Below, one piece after another: positions 39,001 through 45,560 of a DNA stretch of 64,000 nt (positions are counted from its first letter, which is position 1; every line of letters starts with the position of its first letter). The translations under genes were made by a program, and so were the position numbers. The notes beneath the pieces were generated by a model. That model was not told the DNA's origin and did not search any database. It saw only the letters and a program-made list of their open reading frames with translations. The stretch comes from Dermatemys mawii (Eukaryota; Chordata; Testudines; Dermatemydidae): assembly GCA_007922305.1 (NCBI GenBank), contig ML677373.1:13672456-13736455 (forward strand). Direction: 5' to 3'.

Positions 39001-42000
39001 TGTGTGGTGGATTAATTGTAATACACTGACTACTTCCCTTCTTAGAGAACCTAGATAAACCAAGATGGGATAAAGGGCGGGTGGCACACAACTTGCTGAA
39101 AACAGCAACTTGTCTGAAAGCCCCATCAAACTGTTGGAGGAGGAGAAAGTCCCACAAGAACCAGTCCTGGGACCTCTGCTGGTTCTAATATATACAGTTT
39201 ACTGTAACAGCAGTAACTCATTAGGTGAGCTGCTGGTGAAAGACAATGGGATGGAGCAGGGAGGGGTAAATGAGTGAAAGCAAACAAGAAGAGCTCCTGT
39301 AACCTGGTGGGCATGTGGGTGACTAACCTTAATAAGCAAATCCCATCAAGACACATGGTGGGTTAATTTTGCAAAGCTTTCAGTCTCTGGCCAGACTGTC
39401 TACACAGCATATAAAAGCAATTTGACTTTTAAAAGCCAGCTAAGTGCTGGAAGAGCTGGGACTACAAAGTGGGGGCAAATGCAGAAGCCAGCATTTAAAC
39501 TGTGTTCTCTTTGCCTACATAGGAATGTAGGTCTTGCTTTACTAGATCAAAACAAGGTCCCATCTTGTGTTGGACACTGGCCTGCACCAGCTGCTAAAGA
39601 TGAAGGTTTAAGACCCCCACAGTAGGCAGAGATGGGAGATTATTTGCCCCCTCAATATAGGTCTCATCCAGATCTCCTAAAGTTAAAGATCAAACCTTGA
39701 AGCATAAGGCTCCAAAGATTTCATTATAATTATGGTAACCATATAAAACATCCAGCACTTTTTTTGGATCATATTAAATTCTCAGCCTCTGTAACTTCCA
39801 GGAGCATCGAGTTCCACAGTCTCATTACACACTGTGTGTGGGGGGAAAAAATCCCTTTATTACTTTCAAATTTTCCACGTGTTAATTTCATTGCATTGCC
39901 CCTTGTTCTTATGTTGACGCAGGAAGAATAGATGCTCCTGATCTACCATTCATTATTTCATATACTTACTGATATACCTTATTAGTCTACTGTTCTGGGA
40001 GCTCCCCTTTCATAGCCCTTGTCCTTTTCTCCCATATTGCTGCCTGACAGGCTTCCACAGAAAGGGCGGAGAGCTCACTGCAGGATTTTTAGGATAGTTT
40101 TAACACAGTGGACAAAGCTACCTTGATCCAGGTCTCCAAAAGGAGAAATGCATTTAATGATACACAATGGAGCTAGGGCTATCAAACAGCAAATTAATGA
40201 TAATGGGAGCCATTATTTGTATCTCAATACACATAATGGTGCAGGAGATATACATGATTAATGCAAAGAAGTGGAAGAGTCAGGAGGATGGGCTGAGTGT
40301 TTCCCCATCAGGCAAATTTTCAATTCTGGTAGATTGTTATAGAGTTATGGTAGCACCCAGGAGCCTCCCCCACAGACCAGGGCCCTTTGTGCTAGGCCCT
40401 CTACAAACAAACAAAACCTGGCTGTGCAGGTGCACACACACAACTCATTTCAAATCATTATTAGTTCTGAGGACATTGTCTAGCCAGCAAGATCACTGCA
40501 TTCTGGTAACCCTCCCCTCCTTTCCCCAACCTCCTCTCCCCCAGATCCCGCTCAGTTGCTCTTTGGTGGTTTTTATAAGGAGAAAACCCTTTTTTCACTC
40601 CTTCAAGCAATCAGAGGTTCTTTAAAATGCTTGTTTTAGTTGGTATTATATACATGGCTGGGCAGCTTCCTTCAAGGATCTTCATGGGATTAATTCAGGA
40701 CAGCTTGTATGCTGTCAGATGTTACTACCAGAGTTCTTTCAAATACATAAAGCAAGGAAGCACTCAGCCAGATGTAACTTTTTTAAATATTCACCAGGCA
40801 CTATTATCAGAGCTGTCTCAGAAACCCAGAGAGCATACAAACCCCACTCTGAGCAAAGCACTTAAGCACATGATTCAGCACTAAGCATTCAACTTGCCCC
40901 ATTGACTTCTATGGGGCTACTCATGCTGAAATTACACACTGAATGTGTTAGGATCAGGACCTTAAAGACATATCACCCAATGCAAACTGAGTCATCTAGT
41001 CAGAACACTGGATGGCAACTCTTATAGGCAGATAAAACTGATGAGTATATCAGGAGAACAGCTTATTCCTGACAGCACATGGTATTTTATAGAAGCCTCA
41101 CTCCTGCGAAGTTGTACTAACAGCCAGACAAGTAGAATTACTGAACCTTTCTCCCTCAGATTCCTCCCTAAGCCTCACTTACCCCAGTTGCATACAGAAC
41201 ACTTGCAACTGATAAAAGGGTCTTAACACTTCATCTATGCCAGGACAGTTAAAGCACCAAACAGGGTGCCACAGGGGCTTCTCTTAGCTTCCAAGCACAC
41301 AGGGCTACACCAAGTCCCCTTTAAGAGAATTGTACTTTCTTAAAACAAGCAGGTAAGCCCCCAGAAAACAGTCATTTGACTCACTTCATCTCAAGCTGCT
41401 GGGTCTCCCCTCCCAGGAGTCTCTGGTATTCCTCCTCCTGGCAGCTTCCCAGTTGCAGTCAGCTCTGGGCCTTCCCTGAGCACCTGGCCCCATGCTCCAC
41501 AGACCTACCACCCCCACCCTGTGCTCTATTTTACTGTGGTGTCCCTTCCCCAAGCACTACCTGTTTCAATCATCCTCCTTTCACCTGGCCTTTCCTGCCC
41601 TTTAAAGGCCCAGGTACTGCTGGCTGCCTTTAAGTGGCTGGATTGGGCTCGCCTGCTCTGATACAAGGGGGCTGCTGGGCCCAGCTCTACACACACAGAC
41701 CTGCTATGCTGTGACCCATGACATAGCTAAAGCAGAAAAACTCCTTTAGTATAAATGTAGTTATACCAGCTTGGTGCTTATGCCCGTAGAGCATATTCTG
41801 GGGCAGGAAAGCTGAACAAGGATGAGCATTTATATATTGGTGTAATTGTGTCTCTACACAGTGGCTTTTACTGGCATAGCTACTTGGGCAGGACTTTTAA
41901 ATGGAGCCCTGGCCTAAAGCAAGTGGCAATTGTGCACAAAGCCAGCCTACACAATAGCACACTTTTTACCTTCTCCTTCCTCTTCTGCTTGTTTCATTCA

Positions 42001-44699
42001 CTTACAGTCTTGGGTAAGGACGAGGTACTGTAAGTTCTTGGCAGCAGGGACTATCTTTACTACATGTTTGTACAGGGCTCTGATCCCTGTCTGGGACTTC
42101 CAGGCAGTACTGCAGTACAGACAAGCAGCTCTGTGTCAAGGGCAGAGTGAGCCTCTGCTGCACTTGTGTAGCCAGGCTGGAGTAAGCTATTTGCTGATGG
42201 AAAAATAAATAAGACATGAAGAGCATCAAATTGTCAAGTGAGATAACTGATCCAATTGTATGTTCCAAGGGCTTTCCTCTGCCCTCCCCCGCAATTGCCT
42301 GGGCATTTATTCTGCTGTGAAATCACATAATCAGATCACAGAATGTGTTTCTGCTGACAGGGTTTGTTAGCAGGAGATTATTGCTGCAGGAAGAAGACAC
42401 AGCGAGGACCCAAAGGATCCTTAGTCCTCTCCTGGAGGGTTTTTCTGTGTGTCGGCATATTCTGAGTAACAGGGGGAAAGGAGCTGCTGAAGATTAACAG
42501 TCTCATGAAAATCATGGGCCTGGTCATATAGCCCTGGCTGTTGTGAGTAATCCCATTACAATTAATAGGGCTGTTCCCTTGAACAGGGGAATCTAAACCA
42601 ACCATGATGCCATATGGCTGCCTATAAACAGAGAAGCTACCAAGCAGCCCGACACTAGTCTACTCTCAGTCCTGCCTACTGCCAACCCACAGCAAGTTCG
42701 AAGGCCCCTTATTTCTACACAGATGACTCAGACATTAAACTTTCAAGGCCTTAGGAAAGCTGTCCCAGGACAGCAATACAGGGAGTGATGTGAAGTAGGA
42801 GGCCTACCAGAAAGTGGCACCTATGTCTTTTTCCTTTCTATTTTTAGTGAATTCTTCTCTTGACCAAACAAGATCAATACTGCTAGCAGCAGCAGCAACC
42901 TTTTGCCCCAATCTGCTGCTGTAGCTGAACCTGGAGAGACCATAGCAAAGGCTGAGAGGGAAATACATTCTCCCTAGATAGTCTTTTCTTGGCCCATCTG
43001 CTGAGGCTTCCAAGCAGGAGTGAATTTACAGCTTATTGTGACAGCACTTTTGCTAACGCTAAGCTCCTGGGAAAGATGACACTCAGGGGCATTTGTAAGG
43101 CCTGACCCAAGGTTGCTAGCAAGGACAGGAATTGGAAGAAGAGGAGGTTGAGAGAAGTGTCTTTTGGGAGACGGATACTTTCACTCAGACAAGCCTGTTC
43201 TACTCATTTCAATGTACTTTGCGGATTTTTAAAGAAAATGCACTGGGGTGAATGCTGGCTTCCCTGAGTCATAGAAATGTAGGGCTGGAATACACCTGAA
43301 GAGGTTCTGTAGTCTAACCCCCATGCCCTGAGCAGGACCAAATACACCCTGACCAGATAGTTTTGTCAATATCCAAATTTCCTGGTCAAGGTCCAGACTC
43401 CAGAGAAAATAATAAAACACAACAATAATGATAATAAGGAAACAAAAAGATTTTGGGCTCCCTTCTAAAGTGTCTTGGGGTCTGGATTTGGCCCAGGCTC
43501 CACCTATTACTACCCCACCCCAGATCATCCCTAACATGTTTGTTTAACCTATTTTTAAACCCCTCAGTGATGGGGATTTTACAGCTTCCCTTGGTACCTA
43601 GTCCAGTACTTAACTACCTCTATCATTAGAAAGTTTTGCCTACTATCTGAACTAAACCTCTCCTGCTGCAGATCAAGCCCATTACATCTTGTCCCATCTT
43701 CAGTGGACACGGAGAACAACTGATCACAGTCCTCTTCATGACCGCCCCAACATAGCTGAAGACCTTTCGCAGGTCCCTCCCTGGTCTTCTTTTCTCAAGA
43801 CCAAGCATGCAATCAATTCGGTCAAGGGCAAAACTCGCTTTGAGTTCAGTGGAGCCCGGGTTTCCCCATCTGTCTTTATCCTGGTCATTCTCTCCCAACA
43901 CTGAAGGGAGCTTTTAAAACTTAGCTCTGGTCCGGAGAACAGCGTCGGTGCTTCCAGAGACCAGTTTGCACCGCGATTTTAGCTGCTCGCTGCAACATCA
44001 AGGCTCGGACTGGCAGGATTTCAGAGCTCCTCGGAGCAAGCGGCTGTTTCGCAAACACGCCCGGATGCTGTTGAACCTGGGTGTCTGTCTCCTGCCCTAA
44101 TTACACACATTAGCGCCTGGGTTCAAACACGAGTTCACAGCTGCTCTTGCTGAGCGCTGCGTTTTGTTAATAGATTGTCTGCTGAGAGGGAGGAGAGAGG
44201 GAGGGATCATTAGTCCCCAATTACTTGGCAAGCCCACAGAATCCGGCAGAACAGTTGTTTGTGTACTATAGATAAACTACAGCTTGTCAGAGGCAGGGAG
44301 ACGTCAAACACAGTGTTTAGTGGGAAGTTCAGACACAAACAGTGTCTATTCACCCCGGGGATGACTGCGCGGCTGTTCGATTCCCTTCAGGAAAGAGCAA
44401 ACGCACAGCACCAGGCTTGCAGCCAGGAATAAACCCCACCACTGCTGGCGGCCCCCACCCCGCGCCCGGACTCTGGCGGCTAGCAGCCGATCTTATGGTG
44501 CAGTCCCATAGACTTCCCACCTGCCCCCTGCATCCGCTACCGCAGGGAGTTCGGGACCCCGTTCCCCTTTTGCGGGATCTCTTGTTTCCGGGTGTTTCCT
44601 CTCCCCGACCCCCCCCAGGAAAAGCGGCCCGAATGGGTCCCCCACCTTGTGCAGAAGATCCTCATCGTAGCAAAGGCTGCCCGCTCCATCGGCGTCCAT
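1..44699 (-). CDS. RAB37: RAB37 small GTPase gene, 5' part, two alternative heads (partial)
   Basis: Rab-family GTPase; the mammalian protein acts on secretory granules and vesicles in exocytosis. The visible coding exons on the minus strand are 44646-44699 (1A), 16374-16484 (2A), 8880-8984 (1B), 4274-4384 (2B) and 373-414 (3). All boundaries are GT/AG and phase 0, so 1A-2A-3 and 1B-2B-3 both read through. Both exon 2 versions contain the P-loop GDSGVGKT and a switch I threonine (ATVGI). Exon 3 reads NKVVAVDGVKVKLQ, the start of the Rab interswitch. The G3 motif WDTAGQ and all later exons lie off the left edge. The head-B peptide matches what I remember of the main human RAB37 form, and head A matches a second human isoform; both matches are from memory. 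CD300-like genes lie antisense in the intron between 1A and 2A. The family assignment is very secure; use of both heads is inferred from intact splice sites and two CpG islands. Confidence 0.93.
373..414 (-). CDS. RAB37: RAB37 exon 3, shared by both heads
   Basis: A 42-nt exon encoding NKVVAVDGVKVKLQ, the beta-strand and turn after switch I. The acceptor is TTACAG just upstream (minus strand) and the donor is CAG|GTGAGT. It is phase 0 at both ends and carries no stop. The next exon, expected to begin IWDTAGQ, must lie left of position 1. Too short for ordinary ORF finding; recognised by its match to RAB37/RAB26-type sequence. Confidence 0.93.
849..1030 (-). repeat. CR1-type LINE 3' fragment
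   Basis: Reads ACATAAGAATGGCCCTACTG, GGTCCATCTAGCCCAG and CCCAGAGGGAATGAACAG, the complement of the common reptilian CR1 3' region (recognised from memory). It lies in the last visible RAB37 intron. Confidence 0.6.
1031..4273. other. RAB37 intron sequence
   Basis: No exon recognised. It holds two old L2/MIR-like fragments (about 2600-2730 and 3340-3470, with GGGGCAGGGATGTCTGTTTG and TTGTACAGCACCGAGCACAG style sequence). The short open frames have no recognisable protein. Confidence 0.4.
4274..4384 (-). CDS. RAB37: RAB37 exon 2B: P-loop and switch I, canonical version
   Basis: A 37-codon exon, phase 0 at both ends, between acceptor TTGTAG and donor CGG|GTGAGA. It begins VMLLGDSGVGKTCFLLHF and ends in TVGIDFR. 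GDSGVGKT is the nucleotide-binding P-loop. The threonine of ATVGIDF is the switch I residue that senses GTP, and GIDF is the usual RabF1 effector motif. The exon 1B codons ending CYDLACK join directly ahead of it. It is a homologous duplicate of exon 2A (16374-16484). Confidence 0.95.
4964..5013 (+). repeat. Purine-rich simple repeat (GAAA/GACA)
   Basis: Runs of GAAAGAAAGACAGAAAGAAA followed by GACAGACAGACAGACA, an imperfect tetranucleotide microsatellite in the RAB37 intron between exons 1B and 2B. Confidence 0.8.
5400..6390 (+). mobile_element. Penelope-like element fragment with GIY-YIG endonuclease remnant
   Basis: Translation in two plus frames gives NRCKTCSHIS, then HVVYLIQCTKCP, then SIYYVGETRQPLRSRMNSHR, then (after a frameshift) GEHFSPHDHSVSDLSV. 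This is the Cys-pair plus GIY-YIG nuclease layout found at the C terminus of Penelope-like retroelements. The frames are broken by stops and shifts, so it is a dead copy. The tail near 6350-6390 carries GGTCCAATAAAAGATTTTAC, a sequence I recall at the 3' end of a common turtle/crocodile repeat. Confidence 0.6.
6808..6930. mobile_element. Short palindromic DNA element (MITE)
   Basis: Starts GGGTGACCAGCTGTCCTGAC and ends CTGTCTGGGGACCC. The ends are inverted relatives of each other, and TAG flanks both sides. The middle reads GGGTCTTTTTCTTATATAGG, a widespread reptile repeat by memory. Confidence 0.5.
7485..7665 (+). repeat. MIR-like SINE fragment
   Basis: TGACCTCGGGCAATTCACTT, CTCTGTACCTCAGTTCCCCC and GTCGTGAGGATAAACACCTC follow the conserved MIR core order. 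Confidence 0.6.
8450..9250. promoter_or_regulatory. CpG island at RAB37 head-B promoter
   Basis: About 800 bp of very high G+C with many CpG dinucleotides spans exon 1B and its upstream flank; the surrounding DNA is AT-richer and CpG-poor. I see no TATA box at a convincing distance, which is usual for CpG-island promoters. A tandem repeat with an assembly gap starts at its upstream side (9252). Confidence 0.7.
8880..8984 (-). CDS. RAB37: RAB37 exon 1B: start codon and N-terminal extension
   Basis: A 35-codon first coding exon starting MSGRAGSAAPAQNG and ending HQCYDLACK, followed by donor AAG|GTGGGAG. The Ala/Gly-rich extension before the G domain matches the length and character of the human RAB37 N terminus (ending SYDLTGK in my memory). 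The ATG lies in a very GC- and CpG-rich segment, consistent with a housekeeping-type promoter. The chosen start is the methionine whose reading frame runs straight into the donor; more upstream in-frame starts fall in GC-rich open sequence and are less likely. Confidence 0.88.
9252..9490 (+). repeat. 55-bp tandem repeat with assembly gap
   Basis: Units starting CCTTCCCCGGACCCAGCCGC recur at 9252, 9307 and 9362 (spacing 55 bp each) and again at 9401 and 9461 after a run of 10 N at 9387-9396. The repeat abuts the RAB37 head-B promoter. The array length is uncertain because the gap interrupts a unit. Confidence 0.85.
9700..9885. mobile_element. Non-autonomous hAT element with perfect 8-bp target duplication
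   Basis: Termini CAGGCCTGCACAAC and GTGCAGGCCTG are inverted. TGCTAGTC flanks both ends exactly (9692-9699 and 9886-9893). It interrupts an older repeat whose sequence continues TCTAAGGTGCCACAGGTACT after the insertion. Confidence 0.8.
10464..10488 (+). repeat. (GGGAA)n microsatellite
   Basis: Four to five copies of AAGGG in a row. Confidence 0.8.
11046..11170 (+). repeat. L2/MIR-like 3' fragment
   Basis: CTTTGGGGGCAGGGACTGTG, then TTTGTACAGC and AATACAAATATTAAC, the typical end of old L2-class retroposons. Confidence 0.45.
11745..11945. mobile_element. Palindromic MITE pair
   Basis: AGGGCCAGATCCTCAGTTGG with GTCAATTTACACAATGTGAG, followed by GGGCCTGATCCTGCCCCAGT with AGTCAATGGATTTACACG. 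Each half is self-complementary and belongs to the class of short reptilian palindromic repeats. Confidence 0.45.
13155..13290. repeat. Palindromic repeat related to the 3' end of the Penelope-like fragment
   Basis: GGTGAGGTAATCTCCCTTAT and GAGAGATTACCCAACCCACT form inverted arms around TTGGTGCAG/TTGGTACAAC. The sequence resembles the complement of the GGTCCAATAAAAGATTTTAC tail near 6360. Confidence 0.4.
14472..15340 (+). mobile_element. CR1 LINE 3' fragment, split by a DNA transposon
   Basis: ATATCAGGGTTGGAAGGGAC and CCTCAGGAGATCATCTA occur left of the insertion; TAGTCCAACCCCCTGCTCAA and AGCAGGACCAATCCCCAAAT occur right of it. Joined, they form the ordinary CR1 3' sequence, so 14517-15192 is a later insertion. 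Confidence 0.75.
14517..15192. mobile_element. 676-bp DNA transposon with inverted ends nested in CR1
   Basis: Ends GGGCTTGGTTACACTGGCAC and GTGTAACCATGCCC are inverted repeats. CTA is duplicated at 14514-14516 and 15193-15195. Several copies of the palindrome TATAGCGCTATA lie near both ends. No transposase frame is seen, so it is non-autonomous. The 3-bp duplication suggests a Harbinger-like superfamily, which is an inference. Confidence 0.7.
16374..16484 (-). CDS. RAB37: RAB37 exon 2A: alternative P-loop/switch I exon
   Basis: A 37-codon phase-0 exon between acceptor TTACAG and donor ACG|GTAAGT. It begins TILVGDSGVGKTSLLVQF and ends SATVGIGFT. It has exactly the same length as exon 2B and aligns with it residue for residue around GDSGVGKT, GTF/GSF and ATVGI, so the two arose by exon duplication. 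It differs at the effector motif: GIGF replaces GIDF. Exon 1A, ending DEDLLHK, precedes it in the long head-A transcript. I recall the same TILVGDSGVGKTSLLVQF segment in a human RAB37 isoform. Confidence 0.92.
16690..16885. mobile_element. Two adjacent palindromic MITEs
   Basis: GAGCTGGTGGAAATTG against CAATTTCCACCAGCT (16690-16776), then GGGTCAGATTCTGCCCTCAT against GCGAGATCAGAATC (16778-16885). Confidence 0.5.
18885..19075 (-). repeat. MIR-like SINE fragment
   Basis: GAGGTAACTGAGGCATGCGA, GGGACTTGCCAAAGGTCACC and GCAGTGCTAAGAACAGAACC follow the MIR core. Confidence 0.6.
20320..20550 (-). repeat. MIR-like SINE fragment
   Basis: CAATAGGGAAACTGAAACAT, GTGACTTGACCAAGGTCACA and GTAGCCACTAGACCACACTG. 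A relic of the same type stands at the equivalent place of the second duplication unit (about 23995-24115). Confidence 0.6.
20723..21029. repeat. Large near-perfect inverted repeat, 122-bp arms
   Basis: The left arm (20723-20844) starts CAATGAGGAGTCCTTGTGGC. The right arm (20908-21029) ends with its complement, GCCACAAGGACTCCTCATTG. Aligning the arms by eye I find about one mismatch (AAGCCTTCG against AAGCTTTCG). The loop is about 63 bp. The arm sequence is a common turtle/crocodile repeat (CTAACACGGCTACC follows at 21048), so this is a head-to-head arrangement of one repeat family. Confidence 0.85.
21198..21508. mobile_element. Non-autonomous hAT (Charlie-like) element, 311 bp
   Basis: Ends CAGGGATGGGCAACCTTTC and ATAGGTTGCCTACCCCTG are inverted. 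The flanks are ATCTAGAG (21190-21197) and ATCCAGAG (21509-21516), an 8-bp target duplication with one difference. It lies about 230 bp before the upstream CD300-like signal-peptide exon. Confidence 0.8.
21743..22517 (+). CDS. CD300-like signal-peptide plus Ig-V exon pair (upstream duplicate; no tail of its own seen)
   Basis: Two exons: 21743-21782 encodes MQLSFAGVILLLAG (donor GCAG|GTGAGA, phase 1), and 22185-22517 encodes a 111-codon V-type Ig domain (acceptor TTTTTCAG, donor CCAG|GTGAGT, phase 1-1). The domain has the CD300 pattern: VQCRYH, KYWCRG, SCHI, DRVSIRDNH, TLGDAGIYWCGI, then VTVTVLPG. The canonical B-F cysteine pair and the extra CD300 pair (CRG...SC) are present, and there is no stop or frameshift. 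No stalk, membrane or tail exon is visible before the next signal peptide at 24509. Because the Ig exon ends in phase 1, it could splice to the stalk exon at 27836 (predicted 297-residue receptor) or directly to the next Ig exon. It may instead be a soluble form or a decaying duplicate. Family membership is secure; the transcript structure is not. Confidence 0.75.
23086..23150 (+). other. Possible short terminal exon and AATAAA after the upstream CD300-like Ig exon
   Basis: Acceptor CGTTTTCCAG at 23085 is followed by nine codons read in the phase left by the Ig exon (AVAPCKPGI) and TGA at 23112-23114, with AATAAA at 23145-23150. A similar block occurs at 18226-18312 (CAGCTGCAGTCCCTGCAAAC, a stop, then AATAAA), so it may simply be a dispersed or duplicated noncoding sequence. 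Purely a candidate. Confidence 0.2.
24509..24557 (+). CDS. CD300LF: CD300LF-like exon 1, signal peptide
   Basis: Encodes MGMLPLPFTGVILLLP plus one base (phase 1), donor CCGG|GTAAGA. The hydrophobic core FTGVILLL is nearly the same as in the upstream duplicate (FAGVILLL at 21743), and the following introns also align, showing tandem duplication. Confidence 0.83.
24509..33397 (+). CDS. CD300LF: CD300LF-like (CLM-1-type) inhibitory receptor, seven exons
   Basis: Exons: 24509-24557, 24981-25331, 27836-27917, 29484-29596, 31483-31520, 32148-32282 and 33245-33397 (stop TAG). The sum is 921 nt, 306 residues, with all phases consistent. Order: signal peptide (about 1-17); V-type Ig domain (about 25-133) with LCRYH, KYWCRG, SCSR and DAGIYWCGI; Ser/Thr-rich stalk; membrane segment about 168-189 (VLLPVTLLVLLLLLIG) with no charged residue; basic stop-transfer RRMMLKRKK; then a roughly 110-residue tail. 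The tail tyrosines are Y222 (VSYATV), Y253 (VNYSAV), Y265 (IFYTTV), Y270 (VKYPTL), Y279 (YINV) and Y300 (TEYCQV). By family knowledge such motifs recruit SHP-1/SHP-2 phosphatases and adaptors in myeloid cells, and CD300 Ig domains bind membrane lipids. The gene lies antisense in the RAB37 head-A intron, as I recall for human CD300LF; the symbol rests on that synteny and on the tail. Confidence 0.87.
24981..25331 (+). CDS. CD300LF: CD300LF-like exon 2, Ig-V domain
   Basis: 117 codons, phase 1-1, acceptor TGTTTTTCAG, donor CCAG|GTGAGT. It carries the four CD300 cysteines, N-glycosylation sequons at NHT and NLT, and the F-strand signature ADAGIYWCGI. A fifth cysteine (codon 25301-25303, in SDPCSR) lies after the F strand and is absent from the other two Ig exons in the window. 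Confidence 0.93.
25612..25870 (+). repeat. G-rich minisatellite with assembly gap
   Basis: Repeated GGATGCTGACCTGGGGCAGG, GGTTGGAGTGCAGGAGGGGA and TGTGGA units surround 10 N at 25762-25771. It lies in intron 2 of the CD300LF-like gene. The true array length is unknown. Confidence 0.85.
25872..27835. other. CD300LF-like intron 2, no exon recognised
   Basis: GC-rich intron DNA. Short open frames on both strands show no recognisable domain and no conserved splice-bounded coding segment. Confidence 0.4.
27836..27917 (+). CDS. CD300LF: CD300LF-like exon 3, stalk
   Basis: 82 nt entering in phase 1 and leaving in phase 2, acceptor ATTTCAG, donor CAAG|GTAAGG. It encodes a Ser/Thr/Ala-rich stretch (ALSTAVMITAGSLSQ...TAEPPA) suited to an O-glycosylated stalk. 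The stalk exon of the third gene (63697-63814) has the same phases. Confidence 0.75.
28713..29450. mobile_element. LTR-like or other long interspersed repeat in intron 3
   Basis: Begins TGTGACGGGTTGGATTGCAG and contains CATTTTACCCTGTATAAAGC and CTAGTCTGGGCACAATCCTT. I recognise this as a very common turtle repeat, from memory. Its class is not certain. It fills most of the intron before the membrane exon. Confidence 0.45.
29484..29596 (+). CDS. CD300LF: CD300LF-like exon 4, transmembrane segment
   Basis: Acceptor TGTCTTCCAG, donor AAGG|GTGAGA. It encodes SSPFTSTM followed by about 21 uncharged hydrophobic residues and then ARRMMLKRKK. The lack of an acidic or basic residue inside the membrane core argues against pairing with DAP12 or FcR-gamma and fits the tail-signalling class. 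Confidence 0.88.
31483..31520 (+). CDS. CD300LF: CD300LF-like exon 5, membrane-proximal tail
   Basis: A 38-nt exon, acceptor CCTTGCAG, donor GAG|GTAAGC, encoding AAGAIEPSQAVNE and leaving in phase 0. It is placed by matching phases between the membrane exon and the first ITIM exon; it is too short for stand-alone detection. Confidence 0.72.
32148..32282 (+). CDS. CD300LF: CD300LF-like exon 6, first two ITIMs
   Basis: 45 codons, phase 0-0, acceptor TTTTTTCCAG, donor GTA|GTAAGG. It holds VSYATV near its start and VNYSAV at its very end, separated by a Pro/Ser-rich linker. Both fit the ITIM consensus (S/I/V/L)xYxx(I/V/L). Confidence 0.87.
32620..32830 (-). mobile_element. tRNA-derived SINE-like element
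   Basis: On the minus strand, TTTTAGCTGATTCAGTAG followed by GAGGCCTCAGGTTTGATC resembles degenerate A-box and B-box promoter elements of a tRNA. The flanks GGTGCCACTAGATGGCACCG and CACACCCAGAAGGTGTGTGG match a common turtle SINE as I remember it. Confidence 0.5.
33245..33397 (+). CDS. CD300LF: CD300LF-like exon 7, distal tail and stop
   Basis: 51 codons including TAG, acceptor AAATTTCAG. It contains IFYTTV and VKYPTL only five residues apart, then PIYINV (YxNx, a GRB2-type site) and TEYCQV (ITSM consensus TxYxxV) close to the end KKK. No AATAAA is visible for at least 3 kb downstream, so the polyadenylation site is not identified. Confidence 0.88.
   Translation, partial: APGRTDIFYTTVKYPTLDDQPIYINVDRPSNQPHSSSPREQTEYCQVKKK
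33398..36060. other. 3' flank of the CD300LF-like gene, within the RAB37 head-A intron
   Basis: Probably includes the 3' UTR, but I cannot place its end because no AATAAA is seen here. A MIR-like fragment lies near 35325-35420 (ACTGACCGAATGTCTGATCT, CCTCAGTTTCCCTCCTTGTG). No coding exon recognised. Confidence 0.35.
36069..36831 (+). mobile_element. Candidate solo LTR
   Basis: A unit beginning TGACAGATATTGCAAG and ending CTGTGACA (TG...CA ends). It has GGGGATAAAACACTTC as a possible TATA region near 36237 and AATAAAGGTGCTTGC near 36555, in the order U3, R, U5. No internal coding region is adjacent. The class is uncertain. Confidence 0.35.
36832..43260. other. RAB37 head-A intron, repeat-rich, no exon recognised
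   Basis: Contains MIR-like (about 37205-37385), L3/CR1-like (about 39735-40000, with GAGTTCCACAGTCTCATTAC and TTGCATTGCCCCTTGTTCTT) and L2-like (about 42030-42215) fragments. Open frames are short and unrecognised. Confidence 0.4.
43266..43900 (+). mobile_element. CR1 LINE 3' region with an internal interruption
   Basis: AGTCATAGAAATGTAGGGCT and CCTGAGCAGGACCAAATACA precede a roughly 130-bp unrelated stretch (about 43365-43495), then CCTCAGTGATGGGGATTTTA, AGATCAAGCCCATTACATCT and CTTCAGTGGACACGGAGAAC continue the CR1 order. Confidence 0.7.
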
Positions 44700-45560
44700 C
44701 CCCGAGCCTGCCCGGGCGCTGCCAGCCCCGCTCTCAGCGCCCCAGCCCGGCTGCATCCCCTGCAACTTCCGTGCGTCGGAGCCGAGCGCGGCTCCCGGAT
44801 GACTCCAATGCAGCAGGCGGAGCCCAGCGGCTTCCCCGGGGGAACCGGCCCGGCTACCTGGCCCGCAGGATGCCCCGGGGGGCCGCGGCGCAAGCCAGAC
44901 GCAGCTCCTGCGAGCGCACCCCGGGAGGGGCGGGGCGGGGCGAGCGCGTCCGGACCAGCTGCCCGGGACTGCAAAGTGCTGAGCAGGCAGGAGCCCGGCG
45001 GCCTTTGCGGACCCCTAGAGCCGGACAGGTTTTCAGCACCGGGGACAGCTCCCGCAGCCGGCCGGGGAGCACCGGGGACAGCTCCCGCGGGCCGAGCACC
45101 GGGGACAGCCCCAGGCGAGGGGTCCTTCTACGCACAGCGCCGAGCACCAGAACCAGCTCCCAGCCCCGGCGGCCGGGCAAGACGCTGGAAGAGGAAAGCA
45201 GCGGCGGCGATTATCCAAACTTGCAGGTACTCGTGTTTCACCTCCACCCGCCTCCCCGGCTCCTCCACCCGCGGTCTCTCCCACCAGCTCCTGAGTCTCC
45301 CCAGCTGCGTGTTGCCGGGCAAGCGAGGACCGCAGCCGCGAGGGGAAGGCTCCGGCAGCCGTCCTGGACCCGAGGGGCTTCCTCGTTCTTTCCTGCAAGG
45401 GTCGGTGCCTCCGCAACAGCGGCTATTTCCATCCCGCTTGGCACAGGGAAAAAGCACCAGCAGCCAATAGGCGCCGACAGCCCCTGACCTGGGCAACGTG
45501 CATCAGCCGCGCCGCAGAATTAGCGGAGCGGGGCATTTGGGGCCGGGGGAAACGGGCAGG
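44370..45560. promoter_or_regulatory. CpG island at RAB37 head-A promoter
   Basis: A strongly GC- and CpG-rich block about 1.2 kb long that surrounds RAB37 exon 1A and separates AT-rich flanks. It holds a short degenerate tandem array at about 45038-45122 built on GCACCGGGGACAGCTCCCGC with a spacing of roughly 27-31 bp. Long open frames on both strands here are a by-product of base composition. Confidence 0.7.
44646..44699 (-). CDS. RAB37: RAB37 exon 1A: alternative start for head A
   Basis: First coding exon of 18 codons, MDADGAGSLCYDEDLLHK, followed by donor AAG|GTGGGG. The end (DEDLLHK) resembles the human isoform, which I remember ending NDHVLHK before TILVGDSG. An in-frame upstream methionine at 44765 would add 22 residues (MQGMQPGWGAE...); the shorter start is preferred because its length is closer to the human head. 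The exon lies in a CpG island about 28 kb upstream of exon 2A. Confidence 0.78.

Noticed and set aside
44342..45487. 381-residue plus-strand open frame
   Set aside because: Low-complexity Pro/Arg/Ser product of a CpG island, overlapping several other open frames and RAB37 exon 1A; no domain.
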